NCBI GenBank assembly: GCA_015039465.1
Contig: MU130377.1
Span: 46,916-104,691 of the forward strand
From: Phlegmacium glaucopus
Taxonomy: Eukaryota; Basidiomycota; Agaricomycetes; Agaricales; Cortinariaceae
DNA: 57,776 nucleotides
Reading direction: 5' to 3'
Shown here: piece by piece, positions 22,297 to 33,317 of the stretch
Numbering within the stretch: the first letter of the stretch is position 1
How the letters are laid out: each line of letters opens with the position of its first letter
Position numbers and translations under genes: made by a program
The notes under the pieces: model-generated
Told to the model about the DNA's origin: nothing
The model's input: the letters and a program-made list of their open reading frames with translations, nothing else
The model's database searches: none

Positions 22297-22990
22297 ATGA
22301 TCATATGATCATATAGAGTCCAAAGGCAGCGTACACCAGATCTTGTAGATATGCTGTGGTCAATCGTGACCAAGACTCACCTTGAAACGTCCAGCTTGTG
22401 TTGTCTTGTTCCGGCTTCAAGTTTTAGGTACCATCTGTCTGGAATTATTGAATGTTAAGTCCTTCAAGTTGATCCCACTACCGCATTCCCATCGCTGGTC
22501 GCCGGTCACTGGGTACGTGGCACTGTCCAACAGATCAACAACGATATCCTCTAGTAAATTGGCCACATATTTATCCAACGTCATTCACGACTTCAGATTG
22601 ATCGTAGGTTCTAATCCATATTACTCAGGCTGGGGTTCCTTGTAGGCGCGACCTTGGCTAATTTGCTGGATTATCCGATCAACCTTCTTATTATCAGCGA
22701 GTCCAGCGGCGAATAACATACCTCAAGTTAAGATAAATCAATACCCATAGAGGGTAGTCTTGCAACCAATATGATAATCATTGTCATGACTCATCCTAGA
22801 TTACAATGATGGAAGCGAGTCTATGCTATTTTACCTTGAAAAGGGCCGTGAGGTGTCAGCCATTTCTAGTTAGTACTGGCGATGCGGCACACATTCGTAC
22901 CTGATCGAACTTTTGATCATGATCTCGAGAAGTCGACGACTCGAACACTGTAAAGCTGCTCATACGGCGACAGCGTATAGCCTTAATTCA
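22297..22990. repeat. downstream block (R block), unit 6
   Basis: It carries 'cactgtccaacagatcaaca' to 'ggcgatgcggcacacattcg'. The middle is shortened: after 'ggcgcgaccttggctaattt' the block jumps to 'ttatccgatcaacc'. Confidence 0.65.
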
Positions 22991-23089
22991 CAGGCTGGGT
23001 GGTTGTTGAAGCGGTAATGGAGACATGTCATGGGCGTGGGTGCTAGTAACAAGATAGTCGAACAATACACCAGTCCCCGCCTAGGGCCA

Positions 23090-23640
23090 CATCTAGTCAC
23101 ACGGGTTTAACCGGTCGGCCTCTGAGTAGTACTTTGCATTGCGGAGGCAATTTTATTTCAAGCTCAGATAAAGTGCCGACATTTGGTAGCCCATCAGACC
23201 AAAAGTCTGTCCGCTATCTTTCATTCCACCAAATCTCTCGAAACTAACAGGCATCATCTACAGAGCCCTAAAAATTCAGTCGGAAAGTTCCAGTCGATTG
23301 GAGGAACATGAATAACCCCAATCCTCCCACAACTGCATGTCCCTGGATCATCTTTAAAATAAAAGTCATGGCGGTAGAGGGGATACTACATTGTATGCGG
23401 ATAAGTGAGCCCCTAACAGTTGTTCGACACTTGATCGGGCAGAACCCCGATCGGCCGTGCTGAAACTTACAATGGGCCACAAGTCTAGTACCAGATTAGG
23501 ACGGTATCCATGGGCACTTCGGCATAGGACCCTACCTGTCAATAGTTTAGAGCAAGTTAGCCTTATGGAAAGTGTCACCCAATGATCGACTCAAACCGGT
23601 AAGTACAATTATAATTTATAACAGCGGGTGGTTTGTTAAG
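23090..23640. repeat. upstream block (P block), unit 7
   Basis: It carries 'aaagtgccgacatttgg' and 'aggcatcatctacagagcc'. An extra stretch at about 23470-23580, not seen in other units, splits the end of the block. Confidence 0.55.
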
Positions 23641-23686
23641 ACCGTCACGAACATCTCAGTCGCTATTGATGTTGATGCTAGACTCT

Positions 23687-23694
23687 TATATAAA
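23687..23694 (+). promoter_or_regulatory. TATA box of receptor copy 7
   Basis: TATATAAA lies 46 bp before the start codon of copy 7. Confidence 0.55.
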
Positions 23695-23740
23695 GCAAGG
23701 GTCAGCGATGCAATACGGTCATGAAAACAGACATGAGGAC

Positions 23741-24989
23741 ATGAAGCTAACCGTTGAAGACAGAAGCGTCACAATCATTGGAATATGTTTCGAGGGTTTT
23801 CTCTATGGTACGATATTTTTTCTACAACTTTCGTGGCTCTTGCTACACAAGTATAATATTAACCTACCCCAGGACTCTATACAGGCATATTCGCCATATA
23901 TTCACAAGACCACTGGGCATCGATAAAAACCCCCAACAAGACGAAAATCATCCTCTTCTATGCCCTGTGTGCCCTATATATTCTATTGCTTGTTAACATT
24001 GTGCTTGATATGACAGTTTTCTCATGTACAGTTAGTAACCATTCCGTCGGTAACAATAACAAGCTTTTTTTACGCTTTCAATTTTGCAGCTTCCTAAGAA
24101 TCCGAACTTGAATCCAACGGCATTACTCGACATATATATTATTCAAGGCACAGTACTTGGTTGCTGTGATTTCATAGCCCAATCTATCCTGGTATGTTCG
24201 AATTACTCATCCATATCATTTATTTTATTCATGCAAATCTTAAAGATCTACCGTTGCTGGATTGTGTGGGATTACAATATCCGTGTCGTGATCATTCCTT
24301 CAATTTTCGCATTTGTATTCTTAGGTCAGTCAACAGGCTATCCTATCCGACTGTCTAATTTCGATTCATTACCTCTAGCTATGTGGTTAGCGGGTGCCAC
24401 CTCACCATACATTCTCTCAAACCAAGTTGTTGAACCTGGCTGGGGGATTTGGCTGGCTGTGGCAAGTCTTGCCACGTCCATGACCGTGAATGCTCTAGTA
24501 ACAGGCCTGATCATCTTCAAACTGTTCAATGTGTACCGTGAAGTCAAAGCCACCTCGGTCGACCAAACGTTGGGCGTCACCCGCGGGATCAAAATCCGGA
24601 CTATCATTTTCATACTAATTGAATCTGGCATGATATTATTTTCATTCCAATTGGCTCGGCTCGTGGTTACCGTTTTCCAAACGAAGGACGCTACGATTAA
24701 AGCTTCTTATATGATGGTTAATTATATCCACCAAATGCTCAATGTGACTACAATATCGGTCATTTCTACTTGTCATTTTACTGATAACATTGGTTCTGTC
24801 TAGGGTATAACGCCTACAATCATCCTGGTGCGGGTCTCGATAGGATTGTCGTTCCACGACAAGGAACCCATGATAGAATCTATTGTCGGGGGCTTGCGCT
24901 TTGCAGCTAATCCAAATTTAATATCGGAAACAGGAGATGTCGGTATTGTGTCCCAGGAGAGTGGCGATGAGAGTGGCGACGATGCATGA
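23741..24989 (+). CDS. seven-TM receptor-like membrane protein, copy 7 (6 exons)
   Basis: Exons: 23741-23807, 23873-24030, 24090-24191, 24246-24324, 24379-24743, 24804-24989, giving 318 residues. Introns 3 and 4 are both 54 bp and both free of in-frame stops in this copy; in sister copies intron 4 contains a TGA or TAA. An unspliced message would therefore read continuously from exon 3 through exon 5 and into intron 5. Exon 3 begins LPKNPN. The tail is the shortest of the SGD class (SQESGDESGDDA). The copy has no frame damage. Confidence 0.85.
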
Positions 24990-25049
24990 ACACTCTTATT
25001 ACTATAACTAAACTGTGGCCAAACATGGGAACGACTCACTGTTATAAAT

Positions 25050-25520
25050 GCGCCTTTCTCACTTAGACATTCCGAGTTCTGTCATATGCATTATTAATTT
25101 TGGCCAATCGCTTCGACTGTACGAGCAATTCTCTTACCACACTATACGCTGCTCCTTCACATCATTCCTTTCCCATCAACCCACACCTGCAGGACGGGGA
25201 AAAAAGGGCCAGTCAAACTCGGATTAACACGCATACAGCAACTTACTACATTTAACCTTAGACCCGCCCCCTAGGCCCTGCTGTGGAGCCCCGCCGAACG
25301 CCTTAGTATGGGTGCCTGATTGTATATGATGAGAGACGCATTCTATAACGCACCGAGGGACAAAGATGGACAACCAGAACGAAATGTTAGTAACATTCCT
25401 GACCAAGGATCCTTGAATGGTGGCATCTTCGTCACGGTTGGGTGTCACTGGCGGGAGTAAGATTCGGACTGTCATTTTCATGCTAATTGAATGTCGCATT
25501 TCCATCGTTACTGAGTACTT
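25050..25520 (+). repeat. block X, forward orientation (unit 7)
   Basis: It starts with 'aaatgcgcctttctcac' and ends with 'cgcatttccatcgttac'. It contains the exon-5-derived piece 'ggcgggagtaagattcgg'. It matches 5370-5820 directly and 18606-19080 in reverse complement. Confidence 0.75.
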
Positions 25521-26440
25521 GGCACTGTCCAACAGATCAACAACGATATCCTCTAGTAAATTGGCCACATATTTATCCAACCTCATTCACGACTTCATTG
25601 ATCATAGGTTCTAAACCATATTTAGTGATGTTACGGCTCGGCTCGGCTCGGCTTAGGCTTGACACGGCCTCTAAAAAGCCAGGCCCGAGCCGTAGGCCAA
25701 AACTTTGCACGGCTTGGGCTCGGCCTGGGGCTCAGGCCGCGGCTTTTTCCCACACGGTTAGAAGGTAAGGGAGAACATGAGGGCAACAAAATTTGTATGA
25801 AATCAAACTAAAAAATGACCATAAATGACTATCAATGGTAATATTATCAATTACACTCTGTTACAGTGCTGTTTTAAGTCATCAAAAGTTCAAATTCCCC
25901 CCTTAAGACTGCCAAAAATGCGAATTTCGAGGCTCAGACCCAGGCCGTGCTTAAGCCGCGGCTCACGGCCTGAAAAATCTGAAGCCCAAGCCGTAGGCCG
26001 TCAAAGCCGTTGGTACGGCTTTCCCACGGCTCGGCTCGGCTCGACGGCTTGCGGCTTTGAAGCCGAGCCTTTCACATCACTAACCATATTACCTCAGGCT
26101 TGGGTTCATTGTAGGCGCGACCTTGGATAATTTGCTGGATCTTGTGGCGGAGGAGGGTGCGAGGAATTAGAGCGTGGCTGGAGACCAAGGTCTAAAGGCA
26201 TTAACCTGATATCTCCTCGTCAATAAAACATCACTGCCTCCTATTTATCTCGGTGAAAATGACTCTTCCCATACAAATCGGATGGCACAAATGCCAGCTA
26301 AATCCGATCAACTCTCTTATTATCAACGAACTTAGCCGCGAATAACATTGCAAACCATACCTCAATCAATACCTATGACAGCCATTTTATAATTAGTACT
26401 GGCGATGCAGCACACATTCCTACCTGATCGAAATGATTTC
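25521..26440. repeat. downstream block (R block), unit 7, split by a hAT MITE
   Basis: The block reads normally to 'ctaaaccatatt', is interrupted by the element at 25623-26082, and resumes with 'accatattacctcaggctt'. The uninterrupted site can be read in unit 9 near 46740 ('ctaaaccatattactcagg'). Confidence 0.7.
25623..26082. mobile_element. hAT-type nonautonomous element (MITE), 460 bp
   Basis: The ends are TAGTGATGT and ACATCACTA (perfect 9-bp inverted repeats), followed inward by GGCTCGG-rich arms on both sides. Both sides are flanked by the 8-bp duplication ACCATATT (25615-25622 and 26083-26090). The interior is rich in GGCTCGG/CCGAGCC and GCCGTAGGCC words, which can fold. The only open frame is compositionally driven. 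The empty target site is preserved in sister array units, so the insertion happened after the array had expanded. Confidence 0.9.
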
Positions 26441-26526
26441 GAAAGGTTTTAGCCAGTCTGACACTCTGCACTGCGACGCCGCGACGGCAATTTTATTTCA
26501 AACTCAGCTAAAGCGCCGACATTTAA
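26441..26526. repeat. P block truncated by the DIRS element
   Basis: The block runs from 'ggttttagccagtctgacac' to 'gctaaagcgccgacattt' and then stops abruptly where 'aacattctctatcatag' begins. This junction defines the left limit of the DIRS-type element. Confidence 0.6.
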
Positions 26527-27198
26527 CATTCTCTATCATAGTGAGGAATGATCGTAGATTAGAATACAGTCTTTGAGACAACGATCAGTGTGACAAGAGT
26601 GACTAGCTTCTTTCTCTCGCTAACTATCACTCTTGACATTCCTCACTCGCTGTCATCTTTAATTTTTGCATTCGAGAAATAAATTCATCGAGTATCCTAT
26701 ACACTTAGAAGAGATATAAATTCTAATTATCAAAATCATGGCAGATAGGATTGCGCAGGACCCTCATTTGGAAATACTTCCGAATCACTCCAACCCCCAT
26801 TACAATGCCCTAAGGGCACTTCTAGTCACTACGGGATAGTGATGCCAAAGTTCGGTTCCGAACTGGCGCAAGAACCGAGAACCGAAAGAACCGAACCGTC
26901 GGTTCAGGTTCAGTTCAGTTCAGTCCAAGGATTTTGGGCTGTCTGTTCGGTTCTCGGTTCTTAGTTTTCTAAGATTTTGAGAACCGGGTTCGAACCGGTT
27001 CGAACCGAACTTTCTGACCGTATTTTTTTTCTAAATTATCTGTGGAGAATGAATTTTATACTAATTATAATCTATAAGTGTTTAGGCGCCGGACCCTGAA
27101 TCACACGATCCTTTGGGAGGCGGAGTTCCAAAAATGTGATTGCTCTCAACCACATAGTGATACGCTTAGTGGGGACGGCAACAACGCCAACGACTCCC

Positions 27199-27400
27199 NN
27201 NNNNNNNNNNNNNNNNNNNNNNNNNNNNNNNNNNNNNNNNNNNNNNNNNNNNNNNNNNNNNNNNNNNNNNNNNNNNNNNNNNNNNNNNNNNNNNNNNNNN
27301 NNNNNNNNNNNNNNNNNNNNNNNNNNNNNNNNNNNNNNNNNNNNNNNNNNNNNNNNNNNNNNNNNNNNNNNNNNNNNNNNNNNNNNNNNNNNNNNNNNNN
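27199..27400. other. assembly gap (202 N)
   Basis: A run of N with unknown true size. It is flanked on the right by strongly self-complementary CTTGG/CCAAG sequence (27401-27465), which probably caused the gap. Confidence 0.99.
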
Positions 27401-27924
27401 GTCTTGGTCTTGGCTTTCTTGGCCAAGACAGCCAAGACAAGCCAAGATCTTGGCCAAGCTTGGCAACTTGGTTACTTTTTGAGAACTTTAAGTACAAAAT
27501 AGGTAAGTTAAAGGAGTAAAAAAAAAGGAAAGCCAACCGTTATACGTAATAACTAAATAATGATGTAATTATATGTATCATTATGGCTGATTTTATTTCT
27601 ATTTAATTCTAAAATTTTTTATGGAGGGTCCTCCAACAACACCCACTACCCCTACAAGGACCCGCAGTATACACAGCACGCAGCTAGTATCGACAGATAT
27701 CAATTATTTTTAGTTTGTTTTTTGGGAGACAACTCCCCACCAACGATCTTGCTGGCCACGCGCGGATTTTGCCCCTGTCCCCGCAGTTTGTCCCCCACAC
27801 CCCTACAAGACCACAGTATGTACAGCACGTAGCTAGTATCGACAGATATCTCGACAGTTGAACTTCTATTACATAAAATACTTGGTGTCGACCGCATGGA
27901 ACCGGGTACTACAGCGAATACTGT

Positions 27925-28075
27925 GGGGATTCAGCAGTAGGCAAGTAAGCAGCAGGTAAGCAAGTAGCAGCAAGCGAGCAGCAAGCAAGCAAGTAGGTAA
28001 GTAGTAGGCAGTCAGCAGGCAAGCAAACAGGCAGCAAGCCAGCAAACCGTAGCAAACAAGTAAGTAGACAACATT
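27925..28075 (+). repeat. AGCAAG/AGTAAG simple repeat
   Basis: Degenerate tandem units of AGCAAGC, AGCAGCAAG and AAGTAGGTAAG within the hAT-type element. Confidence 0.7.
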
Positions 28076-29374
28076 AATCTTAATTCAATCTTAATCTTTT
28101 GTATGGAATCTTTTGTATGGAGGTCCCCCATCACGAGCAGTAGCACTGCACCACTCTACCCCACCGAGTAGCGGCGACAACAACATCTGATTCCTTGCCA
28201 CATATTGCTTGCACTCCCCCAATTTAACGTCCCAAGGGCTTCTCCAAGCAGCAAGCAACAGTAAGTAACAGTAAGTAAACTGTCACAAACAACCGGTAGT
28301 AAACAGACAATATCAAATGTAATCTAAATTTAATTTTTATTTTTGTATGGAGGATTGAAGTTCCCCCATCACGGGTAGTAACAGTACGAGTAGTGACACT
28401 ACACCACTACACGTTCTGGTTCAGTTCAGCCAGCAACCTTTCAGTTCGGTTCTCGGTTCTCCAAAAATAGTTGAAGAACCGAACTGAACCGAACTTTGGC
28501 ATCACTACTACGGGACTATCGGAAGCGGAGGCTATCCTTTCCTTAAACCAAACTTGGACTAATGCGCACGGTGACAGGATTGCCGTTTGGGACCAGCAGG
28601 TCCAAGACGATGCGCTAGCCCAAGAGGAAGCAGTACGTATTGCAGAGGAACAGGAGAGAGGTGTTCGAGAGCTCAAGGAGAGAGAAATGGAAATTGAGAA
28701 GAGTGAGTTAGAGAGAAAGAAGCCCAAGATGAACGATTTCGACAACGACCAGGCTATTGATGACTTCATCTTGCCACGGCCTGCGGCTTTCGCCCTTCGT
28801 CGTCTTGATGACTTCGATTATGTGGAATTATGGTATTTTTCTCAGGAAGGTTGTGTAGATGCCTCGATCAATCATCATACTCAGCATGAAGACACGTTTG
28901 GCCTTACTAAAGTCGATGAGATGCTATCCCTTAGACCGGTGGCCTCCCTCAAAGCTTCAAAGAACGTGATACCTGATGCGGAGTTATCCTGGAGACAAAT
29001 GACCATTGCGAGGACCACGCTCGTTCGAAATCTAGCCAATCGTTGGCCGACGAAACATATACAGGCGCTTGCACACTTCTTTATGAACCTCGAGACGCAT
29101 CCCTATCGGCATCGACCTTTTGGTGAAAAGTCATTGCTCATCTACCAGGCGCGTGCGCGTCGTAACTGGCACGACTTACTCAAACAAAATAAGGCGTTCA
29201 ACATTGCCATTATAAACGACAATTTACTGCAGACCATCCATAGGGAGGTCTTAGACGGAGAACAGACCAATTTAATTAAGGAGGTCAGTTATCTCTTCGC
29301 CGGTTTACTTTCCAGAACTTAAACTAATATATTTGTCCTTCATCTTTGACTCTGCCCTTAATATTTTTACGCAT

Positions 29375-29625
29375 CATGCATCATGCATCATGCAACATAA
29401 TCATACATTGATATTAATCACAACGTGCATCATCACATCATCGCAACATGCATCATTGCATCATCGCAACGTGAATTGTCGCGTTCGTCATCATAACTTG
29501 CATCATCATCACGACATGTGTCACCATCATGACGTGCATCATCATCACGACGTGCATCATCATCACAATGTGCATCATCATCACAACATCCATCATTGCA
29601 TCATTATTGCAACGTGTAATAGGGT
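29375..29625 (+). repeat. CATCAT/CAC microsatellite-like repeat
   Basis: Repeated 'catcatcatcacgacgtg'-like units between the gag-like ORF and the cysteine-rich ORF of the DIRS element. Translated it gives His-rich nonsense. It probably lies in an intron or untranslated spacer of the element. Confidence 0.8.
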
Positions 29626-29658
29626 GTTGCCTCACACAACCAACTCTCACGAGACAGC

Positions 29659-30144
29659 ATGTCCGGCAATACGACACATCGACATGATGAGTCAAGCAGA
29701 GGAAGGCGACGACATCAAGGGGATAAGATCCCTGGTAGCAGTAACCTTAGAGCACGTCAGCACTCCCGCTCTCGATCCCCACCCCGTCGTAGGATTTCTC
29801 GTTCACCCATGGGTGCTTCCTCCAAACGATCGTCTTTTCAATCAGGTGCAGGCACGAAGAGTCCCTCTGCCTGTGCCGTTTGCTTGGGACGTCACCAGCA
29901 CGACATCTTCAAGTGTCGTGCGGAGGTCTGTTGGGACGGAAGCAAGGCCAGGTGTCGAAAGAACGAACAGGGACGCTTGGTCAATCCCTCAGGTACAGTC
30001 CTATGCTACGATTGGAATGGAAGAAAAGGATGCAGCATCTCCAGTCACGAACATCGTCACGAATGTGCAGGATGCGGAAAAGGCGATCACGGAGCTCAGG
30101 CTTGTCCTCGAACGCAGAAAGGACCAAGCTCTCACTCCCTATAA
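29659..30144 (+). CDS. DIRS cysteine-rich ORF (nucleic-acid-binding tail of gag)
   Basis: A 161-residue frame with an Arg/Ser-rich N-terminal half (RARQHSRSRSPPRRRISRSP) followed by Cys/His clusters: CAVCLGRHQHDIFKC, then HECAGCGKGDHGAQACP at the end. The spacing resembles the zinc-binding end of basidiomycete DIRS gag proteins. It may be joined to ORF1 by splicing or frameshifting; a donor-like GTCAGT lies at 29283, but no acceptor with matching phase could be settled. Its end overlaps the polymerase ORF in another frame. Confidence 0.6.
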   Translation: MSGNTTHRHDESSRGRRRHQGDKIPGSSNLRARQHSRSRSPPRRRISRSPMGASSKRSSFQSGAGTKSPSACAVCLGRHQHDIFKCRAEVCWDGSKARCRKNEQGRLVNPSGTVLCYDWNGRKGCSISSHEHRHECAGCGKGDHGAQACPRTQKGPSSHSL

Positions 30145-31969
30145 GCCCGTCGAATGGGATCAGCAGTTACGGCGCCTCAATTTGTTGCATAAATACCCTA
30201 AGCTCCCTTCTTTGCTACAATATGGTTTTGATGCAGGTATTCGACGCATATACAATACATTCATACCTCCCAATGGTCATATACTCCCGGCTCAGTATGC
30301 TGCTTACCAGGAGATTGTCAAAAAAGAATTTGAACGGAAACATTATGTTGGTCCCTGTTCTCAAGCACAGGTCGAAGCGCTTATTGGTCCTTTCCAATCG
30401 TCTCCGCTTTCGCTTATTGACAAGCCTGGAAAACCGAATAAATTCAGAGCAATACATAATTTTTCATATCCGCATTCCCCTTATGATTCAAATCCCTCTA
30501 TTAATTATACAATTGACCCGGATATATACCCTTGCACATGGGGCACTTTTGCTACAATCTGCTTCACTATATCAAATCTTCCTCCAGGCTCTCAAGCCTC
30601 CATCCGTGATGTTGCTGAGGCATTCCGTACAATACCAATACTTCCCAGCCAATGGCCCGGACTTGTGGTGCGACTACAGGGGGAGGATGCTTTCGCGATC
30701 AACACATGTGATAACTTTGGACTCGGTTCAGCGAGCGGTATCTATGGCGAACTCGGAGATGCCACTCTGGATATATTCAGGGCATCAGGCATTGGCCCCA
30801 TGTCGAAGTGGGTTGATGACCACGTCTTCTTCCGTATACTCCGTGAGTATTTATCATCTTATAATAGCTCTCGCCAAACTTGGCATGAGAACATCACTGC
30901 CAATGGTGGTCAGGTGCGCAATGGAAGCCGGATATGGTATAAAGGTGAAACGCTCCCAGATGGCAGGGTTGCAGAATTTGATGAGGATGCAGCCACCGGA
31001 ATACAGGATTTGGCATGCACTTCACCGCGTTCAGCTCAGGACGCAGCCTTCACGTACTGTGATGCTGACATTGATACAATCTCAGAAAAATTGGGAATAC
31101 CATGGGAAGCTTCTAAAACAGTCCCGTTTAATTACAAAGTCCCTTATCTCGGCTTCGAATGGGACCTTCCATCGAAAACCGTCTCCATTCCTCCGAAGAA
31201 AAAGGAGAAATATCGAACAGCTATCCAAGAATGGCAAACAAAAAAGTTACACATGCTTAACGAGCTACAGAAGCTGTACGGAAAGTTACTTCATGCCACG
31301 TTGGTGGTCCCTGCAGGTTGAGCCTATCTCACAAGCCTTGAGGCCATGCTTGGAACCTTCACGTCAAACCCTTTTGTACCGCACCACGCCCCTCGAGATA
31401 CCAGTGCTGACCTCTCGTGGTGGCTCTCCGTCCTCTTCTTGCCAAACCTCTATCGTCACATTCCAGGACCTGCAGTGGTTATCGATCGACACGCATACTC
31501 TGATGCCAGCTCCAGTGTTGGAATTGGAATTGTCATCCAAGGTAGATGGCGGGCATGGAAGCTCCTCCCGGGTTGGAAGCAAGATGGACGAGACATCGGA
31601 TGGGCAGAAGCTGTGGGCTTCGAGCTTCTTGTCCGCTGTCTCCTCATCTCAAGCACCCCCAAAGAGCACCTTAGAGTCTTTGGAGACAACCAAGGGATCG
31701 TTGAGGGTTGGTGGAAAGGCCGAAGCAGAAATAAAGCAACAAACATTATATTCCGAAGGGTACACAACGTCGCAGCTGTTCGCGGGTGCTCTATCATCAC
31801 TACCTATGTACCAAGCGCGGAGAACCCAGCTGACGGGCCATCGCGTGGAATATACCCCCCTGTTTCCTTTCTCCTCCCAGCCTTCCCTATACCCTATGAA
31901 CTCAAACAGTTCATCGTCGACTTTGACAGCCAGCTTGTTCCCAATGAGTGTACTCCTAGTCGAGAATGA
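30017..31969 (+). pseudogene. DIRS reverse transcriptase/RNase H, one internal TGA
   Basis: Reverse transcriptase motifs: KPGKPNKFRAIHNFS (about 30425), the motif A aspartate in RDVAEAFRTIP (about 30607), FGLGSASGIYG (about 30720) and the catalytic pair in KWVDDHVFF (about 30807). RNase H follows with YSDASSSVGIG (about 31497), WAEAVGFELL, FGDNQG and ENPADGPSR, so all acidic catalytic residues are visible. A TGA at 31319-31321 lies between VVPAG and AYLTSLEAML, where an Arg codon CGA is the simplest ancestor. The stop is followed by an open frame to 31969. The start at ATG 30017 is the first Met before the conserved region but is uncertain, as the frame is open further upstream. Confidence 0.85.
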
Positions 31970-33317
31970 CAGGCTCGCTGTTCACCAAAACCAGTTCAAT
32001 TCACAGCAGGAACCAACGAATATCGTTACCAACTCAGCGATGACGCTGAATGGTTCAGAACGGCTGTCGCACAGACGGCGTCCTGGTGAGTTGCAAGCAT
32101 TAGCTTCAGATGGCGTTACTCCAAGCATACAGCAGTCTTCATCTACAGCTACTCCTACTTCCTATAGTACTCGTTTACACCCTCTACCGTCAATACTCCG
32201 ACCTCATTGTTTAGCCAGACAACGGCTTTGCCTCTGGAAACCAGTTCTATCACGGCAACCAATCGACTCGTCAGGTTTGCAGATCAACTTGTCAACACAT
32301 GACGTTGAGAAGATCTTTGATGTGATGTCTAACACGTGGGCAGAGACGACTCGCCAGTCGTACAGTGCAGGTTTGCTTGTTTTTCATGTATTCTGCGATA
32401 CTAGATCGATTCCGGAACATCAATGAGCACCGGCCAGTCCAGTCCTACTCTCTGCGTTCGCAGCCAGTCTCGCAGGGACATATTCGCGTAGTGCAGTGGC
32501 CAATTACTTGTATGGGATTCGAGCATGGCATCTGCTACATGGGGTGGCGTGGGAGCTTAATGAACCCGAAATCGACACTCTTCTCAAAGGTGCAGAAAGA
32601 ATTGCTCCGGCTTCTTCCAAGAGAAAGAAGCGGAGACCTTTCACAGTACAGTACATTGAACTCATACGTGGTGGTTTAGATATGACCAGCCCTTTCGACG
32701 TTGCGGTTTATGCATGTCTCACGACGTGCTTTTATGCAGCAGCACGGCTGGGTGAGTTCACAGTCCCTCGTCTCGAAGCATTCAGCTCTTCTTCCCACAT
32801 TACTCCAGCCGATTTACGAACAGAATTAGGGCCTAACGATGCCCATGTCACTGTTCTTCACATCCCACACACAAAAGCTGCCCCCTCCGAAGGTGAGGAT
32901 GTCTACTGGGGTCGACAACAGGGCTCCTCAGACCCGTATCACGCGTTGGATCATCATATACACATCAACAACCCACCGCGTACAGCTCACCTCTTTGCCT
33001 ACAGGTACAAAGACGGGTACAGGCCGCTTATGAAGCAAGCCTTTATCAAGCGCATCGCGGCTGCTGCTCGAAACAAAGGCGAAGAACCTTTGCAAGGTCA
33101 CGGCATTAGGATCGGTGCGACCCTCCTATACCTCCTCTGTGGTGTACCCATAGAGGCTGTTAAGGTTATGGGCAGGTGGGCCAGCGACGCGTTCATCATT
33201 TACCTTTGAAAACATGCACAAGTCATAGCCCCGTTCATACAAGACAACTCGGATCTTCACTCCGAGTTTTCTCGTTTTATTATGCCTACTACTGCTATGC
33301 TGCAGGGTCGACGATAA
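31944..33317 (+). pseudogene. DIRS tyrosine recombinase, two internal TGA codons
   Basis: The ORF starts at ATG 31944 and overlaps the end of the polymerase ORF by 26 bp in another frame, a compact DIRS arrangement. Recombinase residues are visible: Arg in AARLGEF (about 32748), HGIRIG (about 33100), the Trp in GRWASD and the nucleophile Tyr in IIYL (33201). A TGA at 32424-32426 lies between SIPEHQ and APASPVLL, and another at 33207-33209 lies two codons after the catalytic Tyr, before KHAQVIAPF. Both are explained by CGA to TGA. The natural stop is TAA 33315-33317. The recombinase is inactive as written unless the stops are read through. Confidence 0.85.

Larger units (their letters stand above)
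26837..28507. mobile_element. hAT-type nonautonomous element inside DIRS ORF1 (contains assembly gap)
   Basis: The ends are TAGTGATGCCAAAGTTCGG and its exact reverse complement. Both sides are flanked by the 8-bp duplication CTACGGGA (26829-26836 and 28508-28515). Subterminal arms are built from GAACCG/CGGTTC words on both sides. The interior includes an N gap, AGCAAG-type simple repeats and two partially repeated segments ('acagcacg.agctagtatcg', 'tgtatggagg'). No transposase is visible, though the gap hides 202 unassembled positions. The insertion is later than the DIRS element. Confidence 0.9.
26738..29322 (+). pseudogene. DIRS ORF1 (gag-like), split by a hAT insertion
   Basis: The frame begins at ATG 26738 (MADRIAQDPHLEILPN..), is open to 26836, and resumes in the same frame at 28516 after the insertion plus one copy of its 8-bp duplication. 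The second part is open to the TAA ending at 29322. The joined protein would be about 300 residues, with a Glu/Arg-rich coiled-coil-like stretch (about 28610-28720) and a C-terminal region containing WRQMTIART and HFFMNLETHPYR. The function is structural by analogy with DIRS gag proteins; no domain was recognised with certainty. Confidence 0.75.

Noticed and set aside
27078..27536. Open frames across the N gap
   Set aside because: They consist mainly of undefined residues and carry no evidence.
29880..31940. Very long plus-strand frame of up to 848 residues across the DIRS polymerase region
   Set aside because: Up to about 31940 it is an out-of-frame shadow of the reverse transcriptase ORF. 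Only its last part belongs to the tyrosine recombinase.
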